Shown here in pieces: positions 54,232 to 62,800 of a stretch of 64,000 nt of DNA (positions are counted from its first letter, which is position 1; each line of letters begins with the position of its first letter). The notes beneath the pieces were generated by a model, which was not told the DNA's origin, searched no databases, and saw only the letters and a list, made by a program, of their open reading frames with translations. The stretch spans positions 214,256 to 278,255 of the forward strand of contig NZ_JAIMID010000005.1 of NCBI RefSeq assembly GCF_019966535.1, in the 5' to 3' direction. A program made the translations under genes and the position numbers. This DNA is from Mesobacterium pallidum. GTDB taxonomy: Bacteria; Pseudomonadota; Alphaproteobacteria; Rhodobacterales; Rhodobacteraceae.

Positions 54232-55767
54232 ATGGAGACGCTTTCCAACCTCGGTGACGGCTTCCTGATCGCCCTCACCTGGCAGAACCTGGCGCTGGCG
54301 CTGCTGGGCTGTTTCCTGGGCACGATCATGGGCGCGCTGCCCGGCCTGGGCCCGTCGAACGGCGTGGCGATCCTGATCCCGCTGGCCTTTACCCTTGGCC
54401 TTGGCGCGACGCCTTCGCTGATCCTTCTGACCTCGGTCTACTACGGGGCCATGTACGGCGGGCGCATCAGTTCGATCCTGCTGAACATCCCCGGCGACGA
54501 GCCGGCGATGATGACCTGTCTCGACGGGCATCCGATGGCCAAGAAGGGCCTTGCCGGCGAGGCGCTGTCGCTCTCGGGCATCGCGTCATTCGTCGGTGCC
54601 TTCTTTGCCACCTGGGGCCTGATCCTGCTGGCCCCGCAGCTGGTCAAGATCGCGCTGCTGTTCGGCCCGGCAGAGTACTTTGCCCTGTTCGCGCTGGCGT
54701 TCATGACGCTGGGCGGAGTCAGTTCGACCAACCAGGCCAAATCGGCCTTTGCCGCCGCCCTGGGCCTTGGCCTTGCGATGATCGGCGTGGACACCCAGAC
54801 CGGCGTGCCGCGTTTCACCTTCGGCGAGGTGCACCTTTATGACGGACTCGACTTCCTCGTCGCCATCGTGGGCCTGTTCGCCCTGTCGGAAGTCTTCATC
54901 TTTCTCGAGAACCGCCACGGCGGCAACGCGGACGCGACCAAGCTGAAGATCGGCAAGCTCTACCCGCCGATGTCGATGATCAAGCAATGCATCCCGACCA
55001 TGCTGCGGACCTCGTTCCTCGGCTTCCTCGCTGGCGTTCTGCCGGGCGCGGGGGCCTCGCTGGGGTCCTTCATCAGCTACTCGATGGAAAAGCGGCTGGT
55101 CGACAAGGACGGCACCTTCGGCACCGGCGATCCGCGCGGCGTCGCGGCGCCCGAGGCGGGCAACAACGCCGCCGCCGGGGGCGCGCTGGTGCCGATGCTG
55201 GCGCTGGGCGTGCCGGGCTCGGGCACGACCGCCGTGCTACTGGCGGTGCTGCTGGCGCTGAACATCACGCCGGGCCCGCTGCTCTTCACCCAGAACCCGG
55301 ACGTTGTCTGGGGCCTGATCGCCGCGCTTTTCATTGCGAACTTCATGCTGCTGGCGATGAACATCCCGATGGTGGGCCTTTTCACCCGCGTTCTGATGGT
55401 GCCCTCGCGCATCCTCATGCCGATCGTGGCGATGGTCAGCTTTGTCGGGATCTACGGCATCTCGGGCTCGACCTTTGACCTCTTGGTCATGATCGGGTTC
55501 GGCGTCATGGGCTGGGGCCTGCGCAAACTGGACGTGCCGTTGGTGCCGATCATCCTGGGCACGCTGCTGGGCAACTCGATGGAGAACAACCTGCGCCGCG
55601 CCATCACCATCGACAACGGCAACTGGTGGACGCTGGTGGACAGCCCGCTGGCGCTGTCGCTCTGGGCCATCGCGATCATCGGCTTCATCCTGCCGGTCGT
55701 CATCGGCCGCACGGTCAAATCGCGGATGCATGCCCGCAAGGACGAGGAAGGCGCGATCAGCGACTGA
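54232..55767 (+). CDS. tctA: Tripartite tricarboxylate transporter large membrane subunit TctA
   Basis: A 511-residue membrane protein with about twelve helices. GTIMGALPGLGPSNGVAILI near residue 30, YYGAMYGGRISSILLNIPGD near 70, GVLPGAGASLGSFISY near 266 and GVPGSGTTAVLLAVLLALNI near 324 are the defining, internally duplicated TctA motifs. It is the ion-coupled transport channel for the ligand bound by TctC. Confidence 0.95.
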   Translation: METLSNLGDGFLIALTWQNLALALLGCFLGTIMGALPGLGPSNGVAILIPLAFTLGLGATPSLILLTSVYYGAMYGGRISSILLNIPGDEPAMMTCLDGHPMAKKGLAGEALSLSGIASFVGAFFATWGLILLAPQLVKIALLFGPAEYFALFALAFMTLGGVSSTNQAKSAFAAALGLGLAMIGVDTQTGVPRFTFGEVHLYDGLDFLVAIVGLFALSEVFIFLENRHGGNADATKLKIGKLYPPMSMIKQCIPTMLRTSFLGFLAGVLPGAGASLGSFISYSMEKRLVDKDGTFGTGDPRGVAAPEAGNNAAAGGALVPMLALGVPGSGTTAVLLAVLLALNITPGPLLFTQNPDVVWGLIAALFIANFMLLAMNIPMVGLFTRVLMVPSRILMPIVAMVSFVGIYGISGSTFDLLVMIGFGVMGWGLRKLDVPLVPIILGTLLGNSMENNLRRAITIDNGNWWTLVDSPLALSLWAIAIIGFILPVVIGRTVKSRMHARKDEEGAISD

Positions 55768-55788
55768 CCGCACTGCCCTTTTGACAGG

Positions 55789-55818
55789 CGGCCCCGTGCA
55801 CCCGCGCGGGGCCGTTTG
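55789..55818 (+). terminator. Terminator-like hairpin after tctA
   Basis: CGGCCCCG (55789-55796) pairs with CGGGGCCG (55807-55814), followed by a short TTTG. It lies 22 bp after the tctA stop. The T-tract is short, so termination may be partial. Confidence 0.6.
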
Positions 55819-55980
55819 CATGTCCGGCCCCCGAATGCGCGTTCTGCGCCACGGGTCCGGGAAAAGAACGCTTGGGGGCGTAGTCCTGCCGGATTTTCCT
55901 GTCATGGTAGAGGGATCGAGCCAGGAACATCGGGTCAACGATTGCTGCGCCTATTCTTCGCCGCCGCGTCCCGGCGGTAC

Positions 55981-56907
55981 ATGGACATTTCCTTTCGCGC
56001 CGCGCCGGGTGCCCAGGCCCGCGTGATCGAGCGGCCGGGCCTCTGGATGGACGACGCGCAGCTTTCCGGGCTGGCCGCCGACCTGCGCACCGTGGCGGGC
56101 AAGACCCTGCCCGCCGGGCAGTTGACCTATGGCGTCTTTTCCGGCGACCGAGGGCGGCTGGAGCGCTCGGTCATCACGCTGATCACGCGCAAGTCCGACG
56201 GCGTGCCCATCGCCTTCAACGCGCTGGCGCTGATGGACCTCGATCTCGGCGGGCGGTCCGAGACGGTGCTGCACCTTGGCCTTGTTATGATCGACCCGGA
56301 CACGCAGGGCGGCGGCCTCTCTTGGGTGCTTTACGGCCTGACCTGCACGCTGATGCTGTTCCGTAACGGGCTGCGGCCGCTCTGGGTGTCGAATGTCACG
56401 CAGGTGCCGGCAGTCGTGGGGCTGGTCGCCTCTGGCTTTGCCAATGTGTTCCCCGCGCCGACGGCGGGCGGGCGACCCGAGGGGCGGCGTCACCTGATGC
56501 ACCTGCTGCTGGCGCGCCGCATCATGGCGCACCAGCGCCATGTCTTCGGCGTCGGCCCCGAGGCCGGGTTCGACGAGGACCGTTTCGTCATCACCAACGC
56601 CTATACCGGCGGCTCTGACGACCTGAAAAAGACCTTTGACGATGCGCCCAAGCACCGCGACGCCGCCTACAACGATTTCTGCCGGGCCGAGCTGGATTAC
56701 GACCGCGGCGACGACGTGCTGCAACTGGGGCAGATCGACCTGCCGACCGCGGTGAGCTATCTCGCCCGCGAGGTCCCCCCGCGCAGCTTTGCCGCCGCCG
56801 GGCTGGCGCTGGGGATGGCCGTGATGCAGCGGCTGGCCCTGCCACTGTGGCACTGGTCCGACAGCCGCCGCACCTTTGGCATCCTGCGCGCGAGAGGGGC
56901 GAAATGA
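55981..56907 (+). CDS. GNAT-like acetyltransferase, first gene of the ThiF/nitroreductase operon
   Basis: A 308-residue protein. The segment VLHLGLVMIDPDTQGGGLSW near residue 97 looks like the acetyl-CoA-binding motif of GNAT acetyltransferases (QxxGxG/A-like QGGGLS), preceded by IAFNALALMDLDLGG. No signal peptide. The start at 55981 is the first ATG giving a plausible N-terminus; the ribosome-binding sequence is weak. It overlaps the ThiF gene by 4 bp. The family is not one I can name precisely; the acceptor is unknown. It begins a five-gene operon with only 4-bp overlaps. Confidence 0.7.
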   Translation: MDISFRAAPGAQARVIERPGLWMDDAQLSGLAADLRTVAGKTLPAGQLTYGVFSGDRGRLERSVITLITRKSDGVPIAFNALALMDLDLGGRSETVLHLGLVMIDPDTQGGGLSWVLYGLTCTLMLFRNGLRPLWVSNVTQVPAVVGLVASGFANVFPAPTAGGRPEGRRHLMHLLLARRIMAHQRHVFGVGPEAGFDEDRFVITNAYTGGSDDLKKTFDDAPKHRDAAYNDFCRAELDYDRGDDVLQLGQIDLPTAVSYLAREVPPRSFAAAGLALGMAVMQRLALPLWHWSDSRRTFGILRARGAK

Positions 56908-57776
56908 CCGATTTCACTTATGCCGAAATGACCACCCGCAACCTCGGTTTCGTGACCGAGGCCGAGCAGGCGCGGCTGCGCGAGAGCTGCGTCTTTGTCT
57001 GCGGCACCGGCGGCATGGGCGGGGCGGCGGTGATGTCGCTGATCCGCGCAGGCGTCGGGCGACTGATCCTTGTCGACATCGACCGCTTCGAGGTGTCGAA
57101 CCTCAACCGCCAGCTCTTTGCCACGCTCAAGACCATCGACGCCCCCAAGGCCGAGGCGACCCGCGACGCCTGCCTGTCGATCAACCCCGAGGCGCGGATC
57201 GAGGTGCTGGGGCCGGACTGGACCGGGCAGGTCCGGCGGCTGGTCTCCGAGGCGGGCGTGGTCATCAACGGCTGCGACGACCCGGGCGCGACGCTGCTGC
57301 TTTACCGCACCGCCCGCGCCGCCGGAAAGCGGGTGATCGACGCCTATGCCGCGCCGCTGCCCTCGGTCTACGTGACGGATGCGACCGACCCGATGCCCGA
57401 GGAACGGCTGGGCTATCCCACCATCGGCACCGAGTGGGACAAGCTGACCGAGGACCAGGTTGCGGCCGCGGCATTGGCCGAGGCGGAACATGTCCTCACC
57501 CATTCCTCGTCCCGCAAGCATGTCGACCTGGCGCTGGCGGGCGAGGTCGTGGCCGGCACCCGGTCGCGCATGTCCTTTGCGCCCATGGTCATCATGGCCG
57601 GCACGCTGATGGCGGGCGAGGCGCTGAACGCGGTGCTCGGCCGTCCGCGCGGGGCAGAGTGCCGGGGCTGGTTCCTGAACCCCCATCGCGGCAAGATCGA
57701 ACACCCGCTACCCGCGCCGCTGGCCGCGCTGCTGCGTCCGCTGGTGCGGCGCGAGATCCGGAAACTGCTGGGATGA
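56904..57776 (+). CDS. ThiF/MoeB/E1-like adenylyltransferase
   Basis: A 290-residue E1-like protein. The nucleotide-binding GTGGMGG is near residue 35, DIDRFEVSNLNRQLF near 58 and the adenylate-handling region INGCDDPGATLL near 120. The paired CxxC zinc motifs of MoeB and many ThiF proteins are absent, and no catalytic cysteine is in an obvious conserved position. It probably adenylates a carboxylate, perhaps the end of a small protein or metabolite. ThiF and nitroreductase domains occur fused in mycobacterial MoeY-type proteins; here they are separate genes in one operon. Confidence 0.82.
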   Translation: MTDFTYAEMTTRNLGFVTEAEQARLRESCVFVCGTGGMGGAAVMSLIRAGVGRLILVDIDRFEVSNLNRQLFATLKTIDAPKAEATRDACLSINPEARIEVLGPDWTGQVRRLVSEAGVVINGCDDPGATLLLYRTARAAGKRVIDAYAAPLPSVYVTDATDPMPEERLGYPTIGTEWDKLTEDQVAAAALAEAEHVLTHSSSRKHVDLALAGEVVAGTRSRMSFAPMVIMAGTLMAGEALNAVLGRPRGAECRGWFLNPHRGKIEHPLPAPLAALLRPLVRREIRKLLG

Positions 57777-58951
57777 GCGATCTGGCCGCATATCTCGCCG
57801 ATTCCGCCGTGGGCGTGGCGGCGGGCACAGGCGCGCTGCTGGTGTTGTCGCGGGTGGACCGCTTTGCCGCCTCGCCGGCGTTGGCCTGGCGCTTTCGCCT
57901 CTGCCTCTGGGTGCTGGCGGCGCTGATGTTCGTGCGGGTGATCTACTGGGGCGCGGGTGGCTGGCTCTCTGCCACGCTGACGCTGGCGCTGGCCGGGTTG
58001 CTGCCCCTCTGCGCCATGCTGCTGGCCGAGGGACTCCTCCGCCGCCACGCCCCGCCCGCGCTGAAACTCTTCGTCACCGGAGGGGCCGTGGCCATGGTCC
58101 TGCTGGCCCCCCTGCCCGCCGGGTTCCTGACCCCGCTGCGCATCGGTGCGCTGCTGGCGCTGCAGGTGGTCGGGCTTCTCTGGGTCGCGTGGATGGTCGT
58201 GGCCCGCGACCGGGCCAGCCTGTCGCAGGCCGAGAACCAGTCGATCGACCGCATGGCCTTGTCGCTGCTGCTGATCCTGCCCTTGCTGGCGACGGATTTC
58301 CTGCGCGACGACCTGGGCGACATCCCTGTGCGCATGGGCGGGATCGGCGTGCTGGGGCTGGCCTGGCTGTCGGTCAACATGAACCGCGCGGGGCTGACCG
58401 CGCGGGCGATCCTCAAGGGGGTGGCCGCCGCGCTGGCCGTCACCGGCGCGGCCGTGCTGATCGTCACCGCCATCGCCGGGCTGGACCTGCGCGGGGCGGT
58501 GCAGGTGGGGGCCGTGATGCTCTCGGCGGTGCTGCTGCTGGCGATCTGGCAGGCGGCCATGGCCTTTGTCATCGAGGACCGGCAGGCGCGCATCCTGTCC
58601 GCCATCGCCCATGCCCGTGACCCGGCGCGGCTGGTGCAGGCGGGCAGCGGCGCGCCCGACGCGCTGGTGCTGGGAGAAGCCGAGCTGGCAGACGTGGACA
58701 GCGTCGCGCTCGCCCGCCATTTCGCCGCCGCGCCGGTCTACTGGTCGGGCGATCCGGTGACCGGGCCCCTGAGCGAACAGCTGGGCTGGCTGTGCACCCG
58801 GTTCGAGGCGACGCATCTTGTCTGCCTCTCTCGCGATCCGCTGCGCATCGTGGCCCTGTCGAACCCCGGCCTGACACGGACCGAGGCCGCCCATGACACG
58901 CTGCTGGCCTTGCAACGCATGGCCGCGCTGATGCAGGAGCGCCCGGCATGA
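57773..58951 (+). CDS. Multi-pass membrane protein of unknown function
   Basis: A 392-residue protein. Roughly residues 10-265 contain eight to nine hydrophobic helices (for example ALLVLSRV, LCLWVLAALMFVRVIYW, LLILPLLATDFL, ILKGVAAALAVTGAAVLIVT), and the last ~125 residues are soluble. It starts by a 4-bp ATGA overlap with the ThiF gene and overlaps the next gene by 4 bp. I do not recognise the family. As the only membrane protein of the operon it could anchor the enzymes or move their product. Confidence 0.75.
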   Translation: MSDLAAYLADSAVGVAAGTGALLVLSRVDRFAASPALAWRFRLCLWVLAALMFVRVIYWGAGGWLSATLTLALAGLLPLCAMLLAEGLLRRHAPPALKLFVTGGAVAMVLLAPLPAGFLTPLRIGALLALQVVGLLWVAWMVVARDRASLSQAENQSIDRMALSLLLILPLLATDFLRDDLGDIPVRMGGIGVLGLAWLSVNMNRAGLTARAILKGVAAALAVTGAAVLIVTAIAGLDLRGAVQVGAVMLSAVLLLAIWQAAMAFVIEDRQARILSAIAHARDPARLVQAGSGAPDALVLGEAELADVDSVALARHFAAAPVYWSGDPVTGPLSEQLGWLCTRFEATHLVCLSRDPLRIVALSNPGLTRTEAAHDTLLALQRMAALMQERPA

Positions 58952-60048
58952 TCACCCTCGTCGAACGCGACTTCGCGGCCTTCTTCGCTGCGCCGTTTAA
59001 CGCCTACGGGGCGGGCGCGCCTTACGTTTCGCCGATGAAGGCCGACCTCGCACGGTTCCTGTCTCTCAAGAACCCGCTGTTCGGATCAGAGGCGGATTTC
59101 ACCTATTTCGCCGCGCTGCGGGATGGCCGCCCGGTCGGGCGGATCACGGCGCATCTCCACCGCGCCTCGAACGCGCTGCACGGCGAGGCGCAGGGCTGCT
59201 TCGGCTTTTTCGACTGCGCGGATGATCCCGAGGCCGCCTCGGCCCTGCTGGCTGCGGCCGAGGCCTGGGCGCGGGCGGCGGGTATGACGCGGCTGACGGG
59301 CAATTTCAACCTGACCGCCATGCAACAGGCCGGGATCATGACCGAAGGCTTCGACCGTGTGCCCTACACCGATCAGATCTGGTCCCCGCCGCACCTGCCG
59401 CGCCTGCTCGAGGCGAACGGGTTCACCCGTCATTTCCCCATGACGACCTTCGAGCTGACACTGGATGCCCAGCCCCAGGTCCTGCCCGACGACATCCGCG
59501 CCGGCCTGCTGGCCGAGGGGTTCACCTTTGCCCCCGTCACCCGCCGCACGATCGACGCCCGGCTCGAGGATGCGCGGGCGATCCTCAACACCAGTTTCAA
59601 GGACAACCCGATGTTCGTGCCTGTGACGGCCGAGGAATTCATGTTCCAGGCCAGGGACATGAAATGGGTGATGGACCCGCGCATTTCCAAGGTCGTGCAC
59701 TATCATGGCCGGCCCGCTGGGGCGGTCATCGCCATCCCCGACCTCAACCCGCTGCTGAAGCGGCTGGGCTCTCGGATGCGGGCCAGCCTGCCCTGGCATT
59801 ACCTGCGGCACCGGGCGCGGAACGACCGCGCGGTGGTGATTTTCCAGGGCGTCATGCCCGAGTTCCAGAACCGCGGCGTCAACCCGCTGATGTTGTCCGA
59901 GATGGCGCGGGACATGGCCGCGGCGGGGTACAGGCGCGTCGGCGGGACCTGGATCGCGGACGTCAACGCGCCCTCGCTGCGGCAGGCAGAAAAGAGCGGC
60001 GCGGTGCCGCTGCACCGGCTGCACCTGTTTTCGAAGGAGCTGGCATGA
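58948..60048 (+). CDS. GNAT-like acetyltransferase (YghO-like)
   Basis: A 366-residue protein resembling the YghO-type GNAT family: VSPMKADLARFLSLKNPLFG near residue 27, LTGNFNLTAMQQAGIMTEGF near 115 and an acetyl-CoA-type stretch VIFQGVMPEFQNRGVNPLML near 293, with EKSGAVPLHRLHLF at the end. Two GNAT-like domains may be present, a degenerate N-terminal and a C-terminal one. It overlaps both neighbours by 4 bp. Substrate unknown. Confidence 0.72.
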   Translation: MITLVERDFAAFFAAPFNAYGAGAPYVSPMKADLARFLSLKNPLFGSEADFTYFAALRDGRPVGRITAHLHRASNALHGEAQGCFGFFDCADDPEAASALLAAAEAWARAAGMTRLTGNFNLTAMQQAGIMTEGFDRVPYTDQIWSPPHLPRLLEANGFTRHFPMTTFELTLDAQPQVLPDDIRAGLLAEGFTFAPVTRRTIDARLEDARAILNTSFKDNPMFVPVTAEEFMFQARDMKWVMDPRISKVVHYHGRPAGAVIAIPDLNPLLKRLGSRMRASLPWHYLRHRARNDRAVVIFQGVMPEFQNRGVNPLMLSEMARDMAAAGYRRVGGTWIADVNAPSLRQAEKSGAVPLHRLHLFSKELA

Positions 60049-61049
60049 TCGACCGCGACACGTTCCTCGAGGTGGTCGCGATGGCGCGGCTGGCGCCCTC
60101 GACCCACAACACCCAGCCCGCGCGCCGGTCGCTCGGGCCCGAGGGGATCACCCTTTGGGCCGACCTGTCGCGGCGCCTGCCGGTGGGGGATGCGGATGAG
60201 CGGGACCTGAAGGTTTCTTGTGGCGCGGCGCTCGAGGGGACGGTGCTGGCGCTGGCGGCGCAGGGGATCGGCGCGCGGGTTGCCCCGCCTTATGGCGGGT
60301 CGCCCGACAGCCGGTATCGCGCAATGGCGCAGGTGGTGCCCGAGGGCGATCCCGACCCCGCAGACCTTGCGCTGGCCCAGGTGATCGCCGCGCGGCAGTG
60401 CAACCGTGCAGGATTCGGCCCGGTCGGGGAAGGGCTGATGCGTCGCCTGACCGATTGGGCCGCGCAGCAGCCGCACATGACGCTTGTGACCGACCGCGCC
60501 GCCATTGCCACGCTGGCCCGGCAGGTCGATACCGCCTCGGCCCGGATCATGCGGAACCGCGTCTTTCGCGCCGAGCTGCTGTCCTGGATGCGCCTCAGCC
60601 CGCGTGATCCGCGCTTTCACAAGGACGGGCTGAACCCGGTGGCGCTGAACATGCCGGGGGCCATCGCCGCCGTGGCGCGGCCAGTGCTGGGATCGCGGAT
60701 CTACGACCTGTTGGCGCGGCTTGGCCTCGGGCCTGCCCTCTCGGGCGAAGAAAAGGCCACCGCCGCCGCCTGTGGCATCGCGCTGATGCATTGGCCCGAA
60801 GGTGGCGCGATGCTTGACGCCGGGCGGTCCTTCTACCGCAACTGGCTCACGCTGACCGCCATGGGACTGACGGCCTGGCCCGCCGCCGCATTGGCGGACG
60901 ATCCGCAGACGCGCGCCGAGATCACCCGCACCCATACGCTGCCACAGGGTGAGGTGATGTACAACGCGCTGCGGCTGGGCGCAGCCACGGGGGCCCCGCC
61001 CAGCCGGGTCAGGCTGGACCCGGCCGAGGTGATCCTCGACCGGGCGTAG
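60045..61049 (+). CDS. Nitroreductase-like flavoprotein (Acg/MoeY C-domain-like)
   Basis: A 334-residue protein with nitroreductase-like features: AMARLAPSTHNTQPARRSLG (FMN-site PSxxNxQP, residues 12-31), then a second half with ALMHWPEGGAMLDAGRSFYR and LTLTAMGLTAWPAAALADDP near 255-290. This is the layout of the Acg-type, internally duplicated nitroreductases and of the domain fused to ThiF in MoeY-type proteins. It is the last gene of the operon (4-bp overlap). An oxidation or dehydrogenation of an intermediate made by the ThiF and GNAT-like proteins is plausible. Confidence 0.8.
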   Translation: MIDRDTFLEVVAMARLAPSTHNTQPARRSLGPEGITLWADLSRRLPVGDADERDLKVSCGAALEGTVLALAAQGIGARVAPPYGGSPDSRYRAMAQVVPEGDPDPADLALAQVIAARQCNRAGFGPVGEGLMRRLTDWAAQQPHMTLVTDRAAIATLARQVDTASARIMRNRVFRAELLSWMRLSPRDPRFHKDGLNPVALNMPGAIAAVARPVLGSRIYDLLARLGLGPALSGEEKATAAACGIALMHWPEGGAMLDAGRSFYRNWLTLTAMGLTAWPAAALADDPQTRAEITRTHTLPQGEVMYNALRLGAATGAPPSRVRLDPAEVILDRA

Positions 61050-61051
61050 GG

Positions 61052-61339
61052 TCACGCGGCGTCGTTGCGCGCGACCTCCATCAGCAGCTTCTCGGTCCGC
61101 GCCTCGTCGATGCGGTTGTGCAGGCGCAGGCTTTCCTCGCGGTCGCGCAGGGTCTTGGTGATCGACACGGTGGTGTGCACCAGCATCAGCGCGGACATCG
61201 CGTAGAAGCCCTTGGCGGCGAAACTCGCCTCGAGGAAGAAGATGCCGCCGGCCATCATCGCCGCCGCGACGGCAAAGCTGACGATGGTGAAGAGGTTCCA
61301 GGCGTTGGACTGGGGAAGCGGTGCGTAATCGTCGTGCAT
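61052..61339 (-). CDS. YiaA/YiaB two-helix membrane protein
   Basis: A 95-residue protein with SNAWNLFTIVSFAVAAAMMA near residue 11 and a second helix FYAMSALMLVHTTVSI, then TKTLRDREE. This matches the YiaAB two-helix domain. It lies just downstream of pspA on the same strand and converges on the nitroreductase-like gene with a 2-bp gap. It is probably part of the envelope-stress unit. Confidence 0.85.
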   Translation of the reverse strand: MHDDYAPLPQSNAWNLFTIVSFAVAAAMMAGGIFFLEASFAAKGFYAMSALMLVHTTVSITKTLRDREESLRLHNRIDEARTEKLLMEVARNDAA

Positions 61340-61377
61340 GGGTCTGGTCCTTTCAGGGATGGGGGGTGAGTGCTCGA

Positions 61378-62070
61378 TCAGTCTTGCTTTTGGTCGGCCT
61401 TGCGGGCCTTCAGCCGCTCCAGCACGGAGTCGGCGTCGGATTTCAGCGGGGTGCCGCAGCCCTCGGCGGCCAGACGGTCGCGGATGGTGTCGGCATTGCC
61501 GGTGCTTTCCAGCTCGGTCATGGCGCGGGCGGTTGCGTCCAGCTCGGCCTGGCGGGTCTGGAGCCGGTCCAGCGTCGCCTCGGCCTCGCGCAGGGTCGTG
61601 AGGCCGGCGTCGGGCATGATCGCCTGCATCTTCTGCGTCTTGTCGGTGGCCTGGGCCAGCCGCTGCCCGCGCTGCAACTGCCGCAGCCGGGCCTCGCTGT
61701 CGCGCAGCACGCTGCGCAGGCGGGCGATCTCTTCGCGGAACCGCTCCTGCGCCGCACTTGAGGTGTCGCGTTCGGCCTCGAGATGGGCGATCGCATCGGC
61801 GGCGTCATGGGCGAGGTCCTCGCGCCCCTTTTCCAGCGCATCCAGCGTCCGCGTCTCGAGATCCTCGATCTGCCGGACCAGCCGGTCGAACTGCTTCCGC
61901 TCCTGTTCGTTTTGCGCCATGGCCACGGCCACCGCCTTGCGCGACATCTCGACCGCATGGGCGCAATCGCGGATCTGCTGGCGCAGCAGCGGCAGGGCGT
62001 TGCGGTCGACCACCGCCTCCATCGCCTCGTACCTCCGGCCCCGGACAGTCGTGAAAAGCTGTTTGAGCAT
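61378..62070 (-). CDS. pspA: Phage shock protein A / IM30 family
   Basis: A 230-residue, almost fully helical protein. The N-terminus MLKQLFTTVRGRRYEAMEAV, then NALPLLRQQIRDC and a long coiled coil to about residue 200, match PspA, which coats and stabilises stressed inner membranes. The start at 62070 follows the ribosome-binding AAGGAGG; the longer start adds eight unlike residues. It is divergent from a TetR gene across three palindromes, which suggests repression by that regulator in place of the enterobacterial PspF scheme. Confidence 0.85.
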   Translation of the reverse strand: MLKQLFTTVRGRRYEAMEAVVDRNALPLLRQQIRDCAHAVEMSRKAVAVAMAQNEQERKQFDRLVRQIEDLETRTLDALEKGREDLAHDAADAIAHLEAERDTSSAAQERFREEIARLRSVLRDSEARLRQLQRGQRLAQATDKTQKMQAIMPDAGLTTLREAEATLDRLQTRQAELDATARAMTELESTGNADTIRDRLAAEGCGTPLKSDADSVLERLKARKADQKQD

Positions 62071-62087
62071 TTCCTGCCTCCTTGATA

Positions 62088-62156
62088 TGAACATTGTTCA
62101 ATAATGGTATGGCGGGAAATTGAACATTGTTCAACTCCTGTTTTGAACAATGTTCA
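62088..62156. promoter_or_regulatory. Three 13-bp palindromic operators between pspA and the TetR gene
   Basis: TGAACATTGTTCA occurs at 62088-62100 and 62121-62133, and TGAACAATGTTCA at 62144-62156. Each is a perfect palindrome around one central base. They fill most of the 104-bp gap between the divergent pspA and TetR genes, so the TetR protein is the obvious ligand. The first copy is 17 bp upstream of the pspA start, the last 18 bp upstream of the TetR start. This layout could repress both genes. Confidence 0.85.
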
Positions 62157-62174
62157 TAAATGACGTGAGGTCAC

Positions 62175-62777
62175 ATGGCAAACACCGGGGCAGGCAGCAA
62201 GCGCGCCGCGCTGAAACAGAGGATTCTCGAGGCGGCAGAGGCCCGAATCCGCGATCACGGGCTGAAAATGCTGCGCGCGCGGGATGTCACGAACGATGCC
62301 GGCTGTGCGCTTGGCAGTCTCTACAATGCGTTCGAAGACCTGGACCTGCTGGTCCTAGGGGTAAATTCGCGCACCCTCGGCCGGCTCGAATCGGCGCTGC
62401 GCACGGCGTCAGAGGGCGCGGACAACCCCGAGGCGCAGCTGCGCGCGCTGGCCCATGCCTACAGGGGCTTTGCCAACGAGAACCCGCATCTCTGGGCCGC
62501 GCTGTTCGATCACCGCATGCCCGAAGGCGTGCCGGTGCCGGACTGGCACATCGACGAGCACCGCCCGCTGATCGAGATGGTGATGGCGCCGCTGGGTCAG
62601 CTGGCCCCGGACCTCGGCAGCGACATGCTGGCGATCCGCGCGCGCACGCTGTTCTCGGCGGTGCACGGGATCGTCAAGCTGGCGCTCGAGGACCGTTTCG
62701 TCGCCCTGCCGCCGGACCTGTTGGCGGCAGAGCTCGATGCGTTCCTCGCAGCCCAGCTGCGCAGCGCTGCGGGCTGA
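62175..62777 (+). CDS. TetR/AcrR-family transcriptional regulator
   Basis: A 200-residue regulator. The N-terminal helix-turn-helix (KQRILEAAEARIRDHGLKML, then DVTNDAGCALGSLYNAFEDL, residues 12-58) is standard TetR, followed by an all-helical ligand-binding domain (HAYRGFANENPHLWAALFDH). It is divergent from pspA across the three palindromes and is likely autoregulated. Confidence 0.9.
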   Translation: MANTGAGSKRAALKQRILEAAEARIRDHGLKMLRARDVTNDAGCALGSLYNAFEDLDLLVLGVNSRTLGRLESALRTASEGADNPEAQLRALAHAYRGFANENPHLWAALFDHRMPEGVPVPDWHIDEHRPLIEMVMAPLGQLAPDLGSDMLAIRARTLFSAVHGIVKLALEDRFVALPPDLLAAELDAFLAAQLRSAAG

Positions 62778-62800
62778 CAGCCCAAAGGGCAAGCGCTTCG

